Assembly (NCBI GenBank): GCA_000507305.1
Contig: DF241131.1
Span: 1-64,000 of the forward strand
Length of the DNA: 64,000 nt
Reading direction: 5' to 3'
Source: Breviolum minutum Mf 1.05b.01
Lineage: Eukaryota; Sar; Dinophyceae; Suessiales; Symbiodiniaceae
The notes below the pieces were generated by a model. The model did no database searches, was not told the DNA's origin, and saw only the letters and a program-made list of their open reading frames with translations. Position 1 is the stretch's first letter; every line of letters begins with the position of its first letter. The translations under genes and the position numbers were made by a program. Shown here in pieces: positions 22,566-33,336 of this stretch.

Positions 22566-22756
22566 TACAATTCATTTTAAATGAAAATCACAACAAACAC
22601 ATAGAATAACATAAAGGGATGAAGAATGAAGCATAATGATTCACTCATTGGTCAAATATGTTGATATATTTTGAATGAACCAATTGAACAAAGTGGTATT
22701 TGCAAATCATATACAAACGTCTTCATTGAGAAAATTATTTGCGTATTTTTTGCATT

Positions 22757-23456
22757 GGATGAGCTTGTGCTTGCTTGAATATTGTGCCATGATCATGCAT
22801 ATGTTGCTTTGTTTGCGGGAGTCTTTGAACGTCCTTCCTTTGGAAACGGTGAAAGCCAGTTGGTGAGTAGCCGTGTGTGTCTCTGGAAGGTTCTCTATCT
22901 CCTGCTATAGAAACAACTTCCATTTGGGGAGAATCGGACCATTGGAACGACGTGCATCACAAACTCGAGCGAGTTCGGCATATAGCCGCCTTGCTTTCCA
23001 TGATGTTGCGCTGATGATGGGTCCATGTACACAACATCTAGCCACTAGTGTGTCTTGTTGAGTGTCTTCGTTTGTCTCTTGCCTTACGTATCCCTTTTGA
23101 TGCATCTCTTTTGATGTTGATGTTGCGTTTGACCCAAGTGTTTTGGGTGGTTCCATTTTGGTGCCATGAAAAAGGATGACAGCAAACTTTAATCCATTTT
23201 CTGAAGCTTTGTACCACGTCACAGATCGCTGAAATGTGTTTACCTGGTGTTCTGGGTGTATTGGCCGTTTTGGTCAGTGGGCTCATAAATCAGGTATCCT
23301 TTCAGTTTGACTGGGGCAGTGGTTACTAAGCGCAAGACGTCAGGTAATTGGCTGATCTCAAGGGCACTTGTTGTGTAGGAATTGATGGTCTCAGAATGAC
23401 GGACCTTGATTTGATGTGACAAATGGAACTGTTCTTGTTCTGTGCAAATTAGGAAT
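22757..23456 (+). repeat. tandem duplication, copy 2
   Basis: It matches 21864-22565 closely. Differences include ttgaac/tggaac, ccaccag/ccactag, gctgagatg/gctgaaatg, cgttatgg/cgttttgg and tgatgggac/tgatgtgac. The few scattered substitutions imply a recent duplication. Confidence 0.9.
22905..23222 (-). CDS. minus-strand ORF in tandem copy 2, unknown
   Basis: It has the same 105-residue translation as 22014-22331, including the terminal LPKWKLFL and TAG. In this copy the frame beyond the TAG runs further (KLIQCKKYANNFLNEDVC) because of a 2-base difference from copy 1. No catalytic motif or named family is visible. Confidence 0.5.
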   Translation of the reverse strand: MTWYKASENGLKFAVILFHGTKMEPPKTLGSNATSTSKEMHQKGYVRQETNEDTQQDTLVARCCVHGPIISATSWKARRLYAELARVCDARRSNGPILPKWKLFL

Positions 23457-23469
23457 CACATATGATATG

Positions 23470-23585
23470 AATTATCACCACAGTGTCTTTGTTGAGTTTC
23501 TTCGTTTATCTCTTCCCTTATGTATCAAGGTTGTTGCATCTCTCTTGATGTTGACGTTGCGTTTGACCCAACTGTTTTGTAGTTA
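23470..23585 (+). repeat. decayed third copy of the tandem unit
   Basis: The stretch cagtgtctttgttgag through gcgtttgacccaactgtttt matches 23040-23150 (and 22150-22260) at roughly four bases in five, with substitutions and small indels. It shows that the locus duplicated at least twice, the older copy having decayed before the recent event. Confidence 0.75.
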
Positions 23586-23634
23586 TATACATGCCAATCA
23601 ATTGCCCTTGCCTTTTCGTGGCTGGAGTCCCCAG

Positions 23635-23680
23635 GGCAGCACCAGTACCTTTGGCCGAGTGGTTGGAAAAGGCCAAGAAG
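23635..23680 (+). CDS. short exon AAPVPLAEWLEKAKK
   Basis: A pyrimidine-rich lead (cccttgccttttcgtgg) and the acceptor gtccccag precede it. It reads AAPVPLAEWLEKAKK and ends at AAGAAG/GTTAGC. The amphipathic helix is like other exons on this strand. A family C element follows 45 bases later. Confidence 0.55.
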
Positions 23681-24813
23681 GTTAGCCACTTACAACGCAA
23701 AGATGCATCTTGGTGAAGATGACACGGTGGTGGTTTCACATATTTTTTATTTTCACCCCGAAAATTGGGGAAGATTCCCATTTTGACTAATATTTTTCAA
23801 ATGGGTTGAACCCACCAACTTGGTGAAGATGAAGTGTCGATCCCTAAGACTCCGGTCGACCTCTCCCGTATCGAATAGGATTTTTCGGGTTGAAAAAACC
23901 CATCCGAAAAAGAATAGGAATGAATGTAGGGGTAATCCCGGATTCTTAGGACATACCGTAGGATTCTTAGGGGATGGAAATGAGGGGAATAAGGTTACTG
24001 GGGCCAGTAGGTTGACCAACCATTCATGCATTGCATTGAAAAGTTCCACGGATTCTATGGGGGACCCCCCCGGAGTTTCAAAAATATTAGACCCCCGAAA
24101 ACTAACATGACTAACTGGAACATCTCCATGTTCAATAGGAAATACATCTTCAAATGGTGGATTTTGCAGCCAGTCATGTTAGGTTTCGGGGATATAGCAG
24201 GTGGTTGTTGTTTGTAATGCTGGTGGTATATAACTAAGGAGGTGGCATATATCCCAAACACTGAATGTATGGTATATTTACATGTGCATTATTTACCATG
24301 AACATGAACCATTCATGTATCTAAGGTTGTTTCAACACACCTTTGGAGCAAACCCCTAAACCTTTACCAACAGGTTGTAAAGGGAATCCTGTCATAGTTG
24401 GGTAGGGGGATTGCCTGGGGTGTGCTCCAGGGGTGTGTTGTAACTTTCTTGGAATGTAGGTAAATAGACCAGCCCCATGGAGTGTGTCACCTATGGGATT
24501 ATTTTGCTTTTGACCTGGTTGGTGACCCATCCTGGCACATCCCATCTTAAGGGAAGGTGCTAGAGTTTTCCCAAACTCAAAAACAAAAAACATACCACAA
24601 TTTTGTCATCCGACGATTCTCAACGGAATTTTTCCATGTTTTTGTAAATCGCGGAGTTTCAGCCTTGAGCAAACCCTAAAGTCTCACAGTTATCCCCTTC
24701 ACCTTCAACACACTGATGACTCCCTCAGGAAGCCCATAAGTACATGATCCAATGACGTCGCAAGTTGCTAAAACCAAATCTGTAAATCTTCGGACTGGAT
24801 CAAAAGGAAAACC

Positions 24814-24961
24814 CTACTTGGAGGAAAATCCCAGTTAGTAAGTAGTTAGTAACCCCTATTTATAAGCCATGAACAGGCCATTTGGAAAGGACATAGCCCT
24901 AGTTAGGGGACCTACCGTGGTTCTTAACTATACTCACTAACTGGGATGTTCCTCCAAGTAG
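24814..24961 (+). mobile_element. family I TIR element (ctacttggagga..atccca)
   Basis: Ends ctacttggaggaaaatccca / tgggatgttcctccaagtag, inner arms gttagtaagtagttagtaac / gttagtgagta, loop with gccatttggaaagg. Copies: 690-720 (fragment), 7945-8075, 32262-32425, 39546-39650, 52170-52302 and 57022-57177. Confidence 0.9.
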
Positions 24962-25432
24962 AAAACCTTACCGTGGACACCCCCCTCGCCTTAAAAATCC
25001 CATAATGTAAATATTATCTCTCCGTAGGTCCCGTAGGTATGCACAGGTGGAGCTTTGGTGTCTTAAACATCGGCATGTGAACCACTAACCTTGGGGGGAA
25101 ATCTTGCGAATGCTAGTTCATTTACTTTGACAGTTAAAAATCTAGGTTTATATATTTGACAGGTTTTATATCTATATAATCATCTATATAAACGCTGGTA
25201 TATGTACATAGAGATTTAAATACACAAACTGTCACGTAAACACTTTGCGTAGATATATTTTCGTATATGTGCGGTGTTTACAATTATATATGCTATATTG
25301 CTTGATTGCATCATACTATATATGTGCATATATTTTATTTATGATATATATATATATATATATATATGTATGCATTATATCTTCACTTGCCTCTTTACCC
25401 CTTTCGCCCAAAAAGCCCATTCACTTGCCCAG

Positions 25433-25496
25433 GATTTGCCCTTTAAAGACGTGGAAGCGGCATATTTGGGTCTCTGGGCTTCTAGAAGTTCATGAG
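25433..25496 (+). CDS. candidate exon DLPFKDVEAAYLGLW
   Basis: It is preceded by one of the best pyrimidine tracts in the window (cttcacttgcctctttaccc ... cacttgcccag). One frame reads DLPFKDVEAAYLGLWASRSS but meets TGA at its last codon. The alternative frame reads ICPLKTWKRHIWVSGLLEVH and ends in phase at gag/gtttgt. The acceptor is convincing, the frame is not. A family P-like element begins just downstream. Confidence 0.38.
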
Positions 25497-26561
25497 GTTT
25501 GTATGGGGAAGCAACAAACCCTAGACGTCCAAACTCCTACAGTCATACCTGGTGAGTATCGGTGTGAAAGGAAGCCCTAAAAACCAACCGTCAGGAGATG
25601 TGAAAGGGGATTCAAATACCTCCACAAAAGGTGTTTAGAAGAATAGGGAAAATTCTAACTTCATTGGTTTGTTTTTGTATGGTCATTTTTTGAGGGTGAT
25701 GTGTTTCTTGGGAAAAAAACATCAGCTAATGACACCTGTTAAAACAATACTTTCTTCAACTGTGTGGTTCAATCACCATCTAGGAATAGAATTTTAGGGG
25801 TGGTTGGTGCTTGTTCAGAGTTTATACCCTCCGGTAAACTAACATAGCAATGGAAAATGGACCCTTTGAAGATGTATTTCCTATTGAACATGGGGATTTT
25901 CCATGGCTATGTTAGTTTACCAGAGGGTGTATATATATATATATATATATATTACATAAATATATCACAAGCACGCCTTTTTTTTTCAAAAAAACGCATG
26001 GAATGAATCCACCCAAAAAACTCAACCCTTTCCCTCTGATCAAACCTCACACCATCGGTGGGAAACTGAGGTTTCTTGGATGGTCGAACCTTAGCTTTGA
26101 AACTCGGTGGATTTTTTTGAAAGAAGATGATGCGAATGGGTTGAGTTAGGTTGAGTTGAGTTGAGTTGTGGTTGGGTTGGGGTTGGGTGACTTTTTTCAA
26201 ATAAAAGGGTGTCAAAAATGGATTCCTTAAGATATAAGTCACGTGTTGTTTCATGATATGTTGGTGAAGGTTGGGGGTTGTTGTTTTTGACATGTTCAAA
26301 CAAAAAAGGGTGAGGGTTGGTTCAAGAAATTGGTCTAGCTTAGACTTGTATGATAATAAAGTCTAAAGACACATTGGCAATGAACAATAAGGTATACAGG
26401 GGATGAAATCCTACACAACTATGTGGTGATTTTGATAAACCATTATAAGGATCCCTATTAAACAAGCAGTATATTGGAAAGTAAGGCCGTTTTTTTTTTG
26501 CAGCTCACTTGGTGTCCATTTTATTCATGATATGCACTAGAACAGTACCTAGTGAAGGTTT

Positions 26562-26858
26562 GATATTATAGGGATTTCCATTGCTCAAAAACAAAATAAT
26601 CCTGGTGGTGACTGGCATCCTGAATGGGGGGTCTATCTTCTAGAGGATATTTCCACCGCTCTCATTTTTCTGGTGAAGCTGTATGGATACCGATGTACAA
26701 AGATCATCTACCCATTTTTTTACTACCTAATACCCCTCACAATGACGACAAGGGGTGCAGAAGTCTTGGGCATCAACCCGTCCGAGATGCGAGTCTCGCA
26801 AAGAAAAAAGCGACCTATCTTCTCCGCTGGTTACTTCACCCCCAAGTGGTGGTGGTGA
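26562..26858 (+). CDS. candidate long exon, partly hydrophobic
   Basis: A 98-codon frame reads DIIGISIAQKQNNPGGDWHP, EWGVYLLEDISTALIFLVKL, then a Tyr/Phe-rich hydrophobic run (YPFFYYLIPLTM) and a basic GINPSEMRVSQRKKRP. It could be a membrane segment followed by a cytosolic tail. Open length alone is not significant here and no clear donor was found, so confidence is limited. The right end of a family Q copy lies just upstream (about 26500). Confidence 0.35.
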   Translation, partial: DIIGISIAQKQNNPGGDWHPEWGVYLLEDISTALIFLVKLYGYRCTKIIYPFFYYLIPLTMTTRGAEVLGINPSEMRVSQRKKRPIFSAGYFTPKWWW

Positions 26859-27410
26859 TTGTGGTGGGGGAATTCCTTCCAAACTCCGTTTTTAGTCCAG
26901 GTTTTTGGAGAGGTATACAGTAATTAGTCCAGGGTACACCCCCGAAATTTAACAAATCGCCCCTGAAAATTGATGGTTGGGAGATTGCTTTTTTGTGGGG
27001 CCTGGTGACTTTTCAGGGGTAAACTCGCCGTTAAACATCAGGTGGGTAAATATGCAAATAGGTTATAGCCCCAATATACACCTTCTATAAGAAGGTGACA
27101 TATCCCATTTACTAACCACTTGCTAAGCATTTACTAGGACATCCAGCAAGTATATATACAAATCATACACACATCTCCTCTCCCCCAACCTGTTTTTTTT
27201 TGTATTCCGCACCAAAAAAAGGAAGCCCTAGGGATCCTGGCTCACCGAAACTCAGAATGGTTTCATGGAACCTAAATACCTTTCGTTTCGGTTCGGTGAT
27301 TTAATACACCCCAATCAGCTCATCATCTGAGGTTCGGTGAGCCAGGATCCTTAGGGAAGGTTAACAAAAACAAAACCCCAAAACCCAAAACACCACGGTC
27401 ACTTGAGGAG

Positions 27411-27482
27411 TGAAGCTGAGCTGGAAGCTGCTGAAGCACAATTGGAAGTCGCCTTAGCGGCACAGCAGCAAGCCACGGATCG
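27411..27482 (+). CDS. coiled-coil exon EAELEAAEAQLEVALAAQQQ
   Basis: After the acceptor gaggag the frame reads EAELEAAEAQLEVALAAQQQ and ATDR, with donor GTATGA at 27483. The frame is also open past it (YEEADRCC, then TGA). Strict Ala/Glu/Leu heptads make this a coiled coil, like the ARYEQ exon at 8777 and the ATKKQRD exon at 32574. A family F element (27228-27358) occupies the intron just upstream. Confidence 0.6.
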
Positions 27483-29923
27483 GTATGAGGAGGCCGACCG
27501 ATGCTGCAGATGAGTCGATGGGCTTCCAGGAAAGCTGTATGGTATGGGTTGTTTGAGACGCCCAAAACTGGTGGTAGAACGCAGTGGGTAGTTTATTATA
27601 ATCTATTTTGTTTGTTGTTTTTTTCAATGAAGTGAAAATTTGGACCAGTTTTCCAGTGTTTAGGTATGGCGAAAGGTATAGTTGATATTGTTCAGCCATT
27701 TTTTTTCCTTGGGGGCAAGCTGGCAGATGGTGTTGGGGAAAAGGTATGTATATTGCATGAAGGCATCTTTTCAGGTGCCTAAAAACCAGGTGGAAAAAGA
27801 AAAACATTAAAATCAAATCCCCCTAAAAAAATGGTAGGTTTTGGGAGCCCTATATGTTTTTTTTTGTATGGGATACTACTTGCTTTTATTTGGGGGGAGT
27901 TGAAAAAAAATCCCCCCCATAACTCCCATTATATAACTCTTAAAGTCATTGAAAACGACGTGGGTTTTGACGTTTTTTTTGGTTGTTTTAAAAAGAGGCC
28001 TGGGCTCGAAGTGGCATTGACCAGGCAAGGAGTGGAGTTTTCGGGTTTTCGGCTTAGGAAGTCAGCGGAAACGGCAAGGATGTCCAATTGGGACGGAAGT
28101 TGCTATAGCGGAATCATGGTGAACGGATCGAATGGGTTATTTCACCTGCTTATAAATGGAGTATATTGGGGTTATAACCTATACTTACTAACCATTGATC
28201 CTATCTTCCAACTGGACATCCAAGTAGATACAGGTAGGGGTATGGGTTTTACAACTCCACTTGTAGGGGTGAAATATATAACCATTTTTCACAACCATTT
28301 GGGGAATATGTTGTATGATTTTTGGTATTCCTTGGGATATTGATTCCATTGATCCGATCACTTCCGTCCCGAGAGGTTTCCGCTAACATGGGCCCTAAGA
28401 GTGATGCTTTCCAATACAGGGTGGGCCCCCTACCAGCTATAAACTATATAAGTGAAGTTATATCCCGTGTGAATATGGTTATAACCCTAATTAATCTAGT
28501 TACCCAATTTATAATGGCCATGTATAAGGAATATAATTTATAACTCCATCTATACTTCATAGGGGCCCACCTTGTAAGGATCCATGGTTGAAGTTTACGG
28601 TATTCATGTAGGTAAACATACCGTTCGTCCCATGGATCCTATGGGTTATGGCTGATCAAACCCCCTGATCGGATCTGATCCGGTATGTCCCAAGAATCCG
28701 GGATGAAACCCCGAACTCATCCTATGACCTGGGGATGGGATGTTTCGACCATCAATCCTACTGTAAGGATGGCGTCTGGATTCTTAGGGTGTTATAAGTA
28801 GGGGCCCATAACTCCACTTGTACGGGTCAGTCACCCCAGTGAACCATTTAATGTTCGGCCATTTTATAGGGGTTATAATAAGTCATAACTGCATGTATAA
28901 CTAGTAGGGGGTCCATCTTGTAGGGCATGTTGTGGTTGGTTGAAGTGTTTTTTCTTTTCCGGAGGAATATCATTTCGACCAACCTAACATCAATGTATAT
29001 ACAAAGATTTAAAGGTACGCCAAGCAAATTTTTTGTACGTTTCCTCGGTCTAGATGAACATGGTGCCAATACGAACCCGTCCTGTGTCGATCTTATTCAC
29101 CGTCGGTGTTGATTCTAAACTATCCCTAAGGCCCGAAAACGACGGACAGAACTAAAGCCACAAAATGTAGTGAATGGAATGATCTTCACTTTTGTAGTTG
29201 AGCAGGTTTTTTTTTTACAGGCAGTGAATCATCAAACGTTTCAAGTACCTAAATTGGAGGTACTGTACCTTGTAAGGCTGTTTTGGAAGGTTGGGGTTTC
29301 CAGGACTTTTCCTCTAATGGTGTTTGACTTACAGACATAGAGTTTTTTTTTAGGCCATCCCAAAAATTCTAGCGCCCCGGAAGAAAAAGCTTGGAACCCC
29401 ACACAAAAAAAAATTGGTGGGGTTTGTGAGATGTTCTTATCCTTAATTTGTCAGAAGGGCATTTTTTACGGTTCCAGCCGTTAGGAGTTTTTTTGGGGAA
29501 GTAAATGTACATCACACCTTCACTTTGACACCCCCAGAAATCAAATTCATCGTGGACAACTCTTGATTTTTCCCCCGGAAGTTTTACTAAAATTCTTCGG
29601 AAAACTCGGTGGGAAAGGAAGACGATCCGACTTCCTATTGGGTCCCGGCAACTTTTCGGGGGTAAACTCGCTGTTAAATTTCGGGAGGGTAAACTTTACA
29701 GATTCATACCATCCATGTATGGTATATTTACCTACATTTGGTTATTTTTTTTTGGTAAAACATGATAAATGTAGGTACCTGGAACCAAAATGACCCTTGT
29801 TTTGATTGGAAAGGGCCTTGTTTTTGGAGGGTTGAAGCCCAAAAACAGAGGACAAATAGGTTCCAGGTAAATATGCCAATTTTCCATGGATGCTATGCGA
29901 AATTCATGTGCAAAAAATTCCAG

Positions 29924-30026
29924 GCTGCCACAGAGAAGGCGGAATTCAATCTCAGTATGGAGGAGGCGGGGGTTTTTACCGATTGCGGTTTTCCGCGGGG
30001 CAAATTTCCATCAACTTGGAGCCCCC
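29924..30026 (+). CDS. exon AATEKAEFNLSMEEAGVF
   Basis: The acceptor is aattccag and the donor GTAAAC at 30027. It reads AATEKAEFNLSMEEAGVFTD then CGFPRGKFPSTWSP. The donor lies at the edge of a family D palindrome (about 30030-30100). Its end phase (1) does not match the next called exon at 30172 (phase 0), so one boundary may be off or a small exon is missing. Confidence 0.55.
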
Positions 30027-30171
30027 GTAAACCCATAGGATCCATGGGACGAAACGTTATATATTTACCTACATGAATGGTTGAAATTTGTGGTAAATGT
30101 ACTATGTTTCTAGCAAATTTATGCAAATTTCATCTATCCAAGAGGTTACTTGTGTTACTTGTATTTTTCAG

Positions 30172-30315
30172 GTCAAAACACTGTTTACGTCGCAACCTTT
30201 CTGGCAATCACTTCTGCCTGAGCCATGTGTCCAGGCAGAACATTTCGATGCAGAGCACAGCCATGACAAATTCGAAAGCCACGGTACCAAGAATGCTGGC
30301 GCACTTCCAGACAAG
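30172..30315 (+). CDS. ALPDK exon, copy 2
   Basis: A consensus acceptor (cttgtatttttcag) opens a 144-base, phase 0 to 0 exon: VKTLFTSQPFWQSLLPEPCV, QAEHFDAEHSHDKFESHG, TKNAGALPDK. The end matches the exon at 10333 with synonymous differences, so this frame is the coding one. It joins in phase to VVSRDRW at 30781. The Asp/His/Glu-rich middle may be an exposed loop. Confidence 0.75.
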
Positions 30316-30619
30316 GTCCAATTTTTTTTGGTTGCGGGCTTGAAAAAACACTTTTCCCCTCCCAACGTCAGGAGGTATTTGGAAGACTAGGGTAAGGGAT
30401 GAAATGCTACCCGCCCTAAGAATCATGGGATCTCAAAACTGGTGGTTTGGAGATCCCTGACCCCTGCTATACACATCCCAACCCCTCTATAGCAGGGTCC
30501 AGTGATTCTCAGGGCAGGTATTTTTCGGGATTATCATGAATTCCGTATCCCGAAACCTGCGGGGTTTTGTTGCCGTTGCTCACCTGTAGGATGATTTCAC
30601 CCTATACTCTTCGATCTTA

Positions 30620-30715
30620 TACCTGGATCTTCCAAGTGTGTGTTAAAAAATTGTGTTTCTTCACCAAAAAACCTACCAATTTGGGCAGACATTTTGCATA
30701 GAGAAGATCCAGGTA
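30620..30715 (+). mobile_element. family R TIR element (tacctggatcttcc)
   Basis: Ends tacctggatcttccaag / gagaagatccaggta; conserved interior ttcaccaaaaaacctaccaa.ttgggcag. Copies at 46924-47031 and 20588-20700 in inverted internal orientation. The 30620 copy lies between two 22-base direct repeats. Confidence 0.9.
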
Positions 30716-30780
30716 TGTTTGGATTTCATGAAATGTCGAATGAGGGTTTTGTTGCCGTTGCTCACATTATTTCTCGCCAG

Positions 30781-30837
30781 GTGGTGTCTCGCGATCGATG
30801 GCTTGCTGCCCGCAATACTGAGGAACGTGCGCGTGAG
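30781..30837 (+). CDS. VVSR-RW exon, copy 2
   Basis: A 19-codon exon in phase 0 reading VVSRDRWLAARNTEERARE, with acceptor ctcgccag and a GTGGGC donor at 30838. It is homologous to 11444-11557. Spliced to the preceding exon it reads ALPDKVVSRDRWLAARN. A DUF899-type N-terminus is a tentative lead only, since no later DUF899 motif was found in the window. Confidence 0.75.
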
Positions 30838-31261
30838 GTGGGCTTTGAATGTGAGGTTTTTCTGGTGGTTATATGGGGCTTTCCTAAAATGGTGGGTTTC
30901 CCCAACAAACCCATGGGTTTTTCTACTATTTTGGGGGAACCACTATTTTTTTGGAAGCACCCAGTTCAGGCATATACAGGAAGTTAGGATCAACGGATGT
31001 CCCAGGAAGTTAGTAAATGAGTCATCACCGTTATAACCTACTTATAAATAGGGTATATAAGGGGTTATAACCAATTTACTAATCATTGATCCTAACTTCC
31101 AACGGGACATACAAGTATACCGTGGTCATTAAATTACCCCGTGGTCAAAGTGCAGGGCACAGTCCCCAGAAGGTAGGTTGATGCAAGGCTTAAAAGCTTT
31201 TATAAACCAATACATAGTAACTATGCCATCTACTTTTTACCCTGGTGTACCCATACCCGTT

Positions 31262-31370
31262 CCCAGATGCTTCATGAATCATGAATAGTTTTTCCCAAGC
31301 CATTTCCCCGTAAGACTGTGGGCCATGTTTCTCTTATGTGGGTAAATAATCCATACGTGGAGCATCTGGG
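31262..31370 (+). mobile_element. family N TIR element (cccagatgctc)
   Basis: Ends cccagatgcttcatg / gtggagcatctggg. A shorter copy, 52345-52415, has ends cccaggtgctcaatg / gttgagcatctggg and a loop related to family D (tatttacctacatttg). Confidence 0.85.
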
Positions 31371-32573
31371 TTTGCTAAAATTAACATACCCTTACCCTTA
31401 CCATCCATGTATGGTATATTTACCTACATTTGGTTGTTTTTAATGGTAAAATATGGTGAATGTAGGTAAATATACCATACATGGATGGTAAGGGATAGCA
31501 ATGGAATATCCCCATGTTCAATAGGAAATACATCGCCAAAAACTCCATTTTCCAGCCAGCTATGTTAGGAACTACCAGAGTGTATTGCAGGGATACCCCA
31601 TGGTCAGAATGTATGGCTAACCGTCCCCAAAAGGTAGGTTAATACATGGCTTATATAAACCAATACAAGGTAACTGTGCCATCTACTTTTACCTTGGTGT
31701 ATATATATATATAGAACAATGCAAGTCTATGGCTAATTTCAGCGGATTCGTTTTCAACATGCATTGTTTGGAACCCTTACGTACAGCTTATATAGGTGAG
31801 GATTCCTCCATTTTAGGTACTCGTACCTGAAATGTTTGGTGATGATTTGGAAGATCCAGCTATTAGAATTTCAGCCAATTTTGGTACAATTTTCATGTAT
31901 GATAAACGGTCTGGATGTTGTTGTGTTTGGTTTGGGAAATCTCATCGCCAAAAACCGGCCTAGCCAAACCCAAAACTATCTCGACTTCAACAACAAAAAA
32001 TAACCTTCCCTACAAGGTGGGCCCGGGAAAACCAAGTTACAAGTAGGATCAAGTAGGGGCCCATGTCACTTCTAGGATTCTAAGATTCTAGGGGTGAAAT
32101 TAACCCCAGTTTTCCCGATTTATTTTAGGAAATTCATAAGGGTTACTCCCCTGAAAATTAACATATCCCCTGAAAAATGATGGTTGGAAGATGAAATTTC
32201 CTTTTAAAATGGTCCCTTTTAGGGGGACATTCGTTCATTTTTGGGAGGGTACTTGGAGGTTGGAGGATCATCCCCGGACTTGTAAGTGGTTAGGATCGCT
32301 CCTATTTATTTCAGCCATGAAGGAAGTTCGGCCATTTGGAAGGGTTACCACAACCCGATCCTTAGGGGACAACAACAATGACCATGGTTACTATTGACTT
32401 GCAAGTCCTGGGATGATCCTTCAAGTATACTTCCCCGAAAACTAACGGCTGGAACCTAAAAAAATCATGGTTTCCAATAATAGGAATCTCATTTTGCAGG
32501 GACCTATTTTCAGGTGCCATCGCCGTTCGTCTTCGGGGGTTGAAACCCCTTGGGCTTCCCCCAATTCCCCCAG

Positions 32574-32636
32574 GCCACGAAGAAGCAACGTGATGTGGGC
32601 CGTAGCAGTGCACGTGATGCTAAACAAGAAGCTGCA
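32574..32636 (+). CDS. charged exon ATKKQRDVGRSSARDAKQEAA
   Basis: A C/T-rich lead (cttcccccaattcccccag) gives a strong acceptor and GTACCA at 32637 the donor. The exon is 63 bases, phase 0 to 0, starting ATKKQRDVGRSSARDAKQEA. Its Lys/Arg/Glu/Ala mix resembles the VVSR-RW and ARYEQ exons, as expected if they belong to one long helical protein. Confidence 0.55.
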
Positions 32637-33207
32637 GTACCAGCATGAGGCACATTGCGGATGTGTGTTGGTTGGCTACTAAAAAAATATATACCCTGGA
32701 AGTCAAAGACTATTAATTAAACATATAATAGTTCGATCCCTATTTTGGATGATTAAGATACTTAAAAGCATCGTCTTTGGTGAAAAAACCTCCTTAAAAG
32801 ATTTGCCCCAGATAGTTTTCAGATATCCACCTTTGACTTATAGCTTTTTTGCTACGGATTTGATTTTCGTGGATTTTTTTGTTCCCGTTCCTCGGGTTGA
32901 AGTCACATTTTCCCACCGTTGCACTTCCCTGCCGGTTGTGAGGTGTTCGACTTAAACATGGTGAGTGATGATGCTAAAAAGCGGATTTCAAAAAAAAGGC
33001 ATGGCGAATGAGGAAGTGGCGTCTTGTACCATGTGCCACCTGAGATTGCATGAAATGTTTTGTTTCGTTTGTTTTTGTTCTTTTTTCTTGAAAAGATAAA
33101 GGTGAGAGACAAGCACATCATGAGTTTTTGGTTGGAACTCCCCCCTCAATTTACATGAGATGATCAGTTATATCAGTTGGAATCTGTGTCATGGGCTTTC
33201 GACATAC

Positions 33208-33336
33208 TTGGATGTCCCGTTGGAAGATAGGATCAATGGTTAGTAAATGGGTTATAACCCCAATATTACCCCATTTATAAGTAGGTGGCATCACCCATTT
33301 ACTAACCATTGATCCTAACTTCCAACGGGACTTCAA
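33208..33336 (+). mobile_element. family A TIR element (ggatgtcccgttggaag)
   Basis: Long near-perfect palindrome: left ttggatgtcccgttggaag..aggatcaatggttagtaaatg, right catttactaaccattgatccta.cttccaacggga. The loop is a short taccccatttataagtaggt stretch. Other copies, some truncated: 1-110, 2668-2780, 7180-7310, 11160-11345, 11605-11765, 28078-28225, 30985-31115, 37178-37300, 41512-41650 and 45748-45895. No transposase, so non-autonomous. Confidence 0.9.

Noticed and set aside
27831..28343. 170-codon + strand ORF
   Set aside because: The second half is a family A element translated in frame and the first half has no splice or homology support. A small exon near 28000-28075 remains possible.
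29563..29793. ORF reading PPEVLLKFFGKLGGKG
   Set aside because: It lies within a family G relative and the start of a family D copy.
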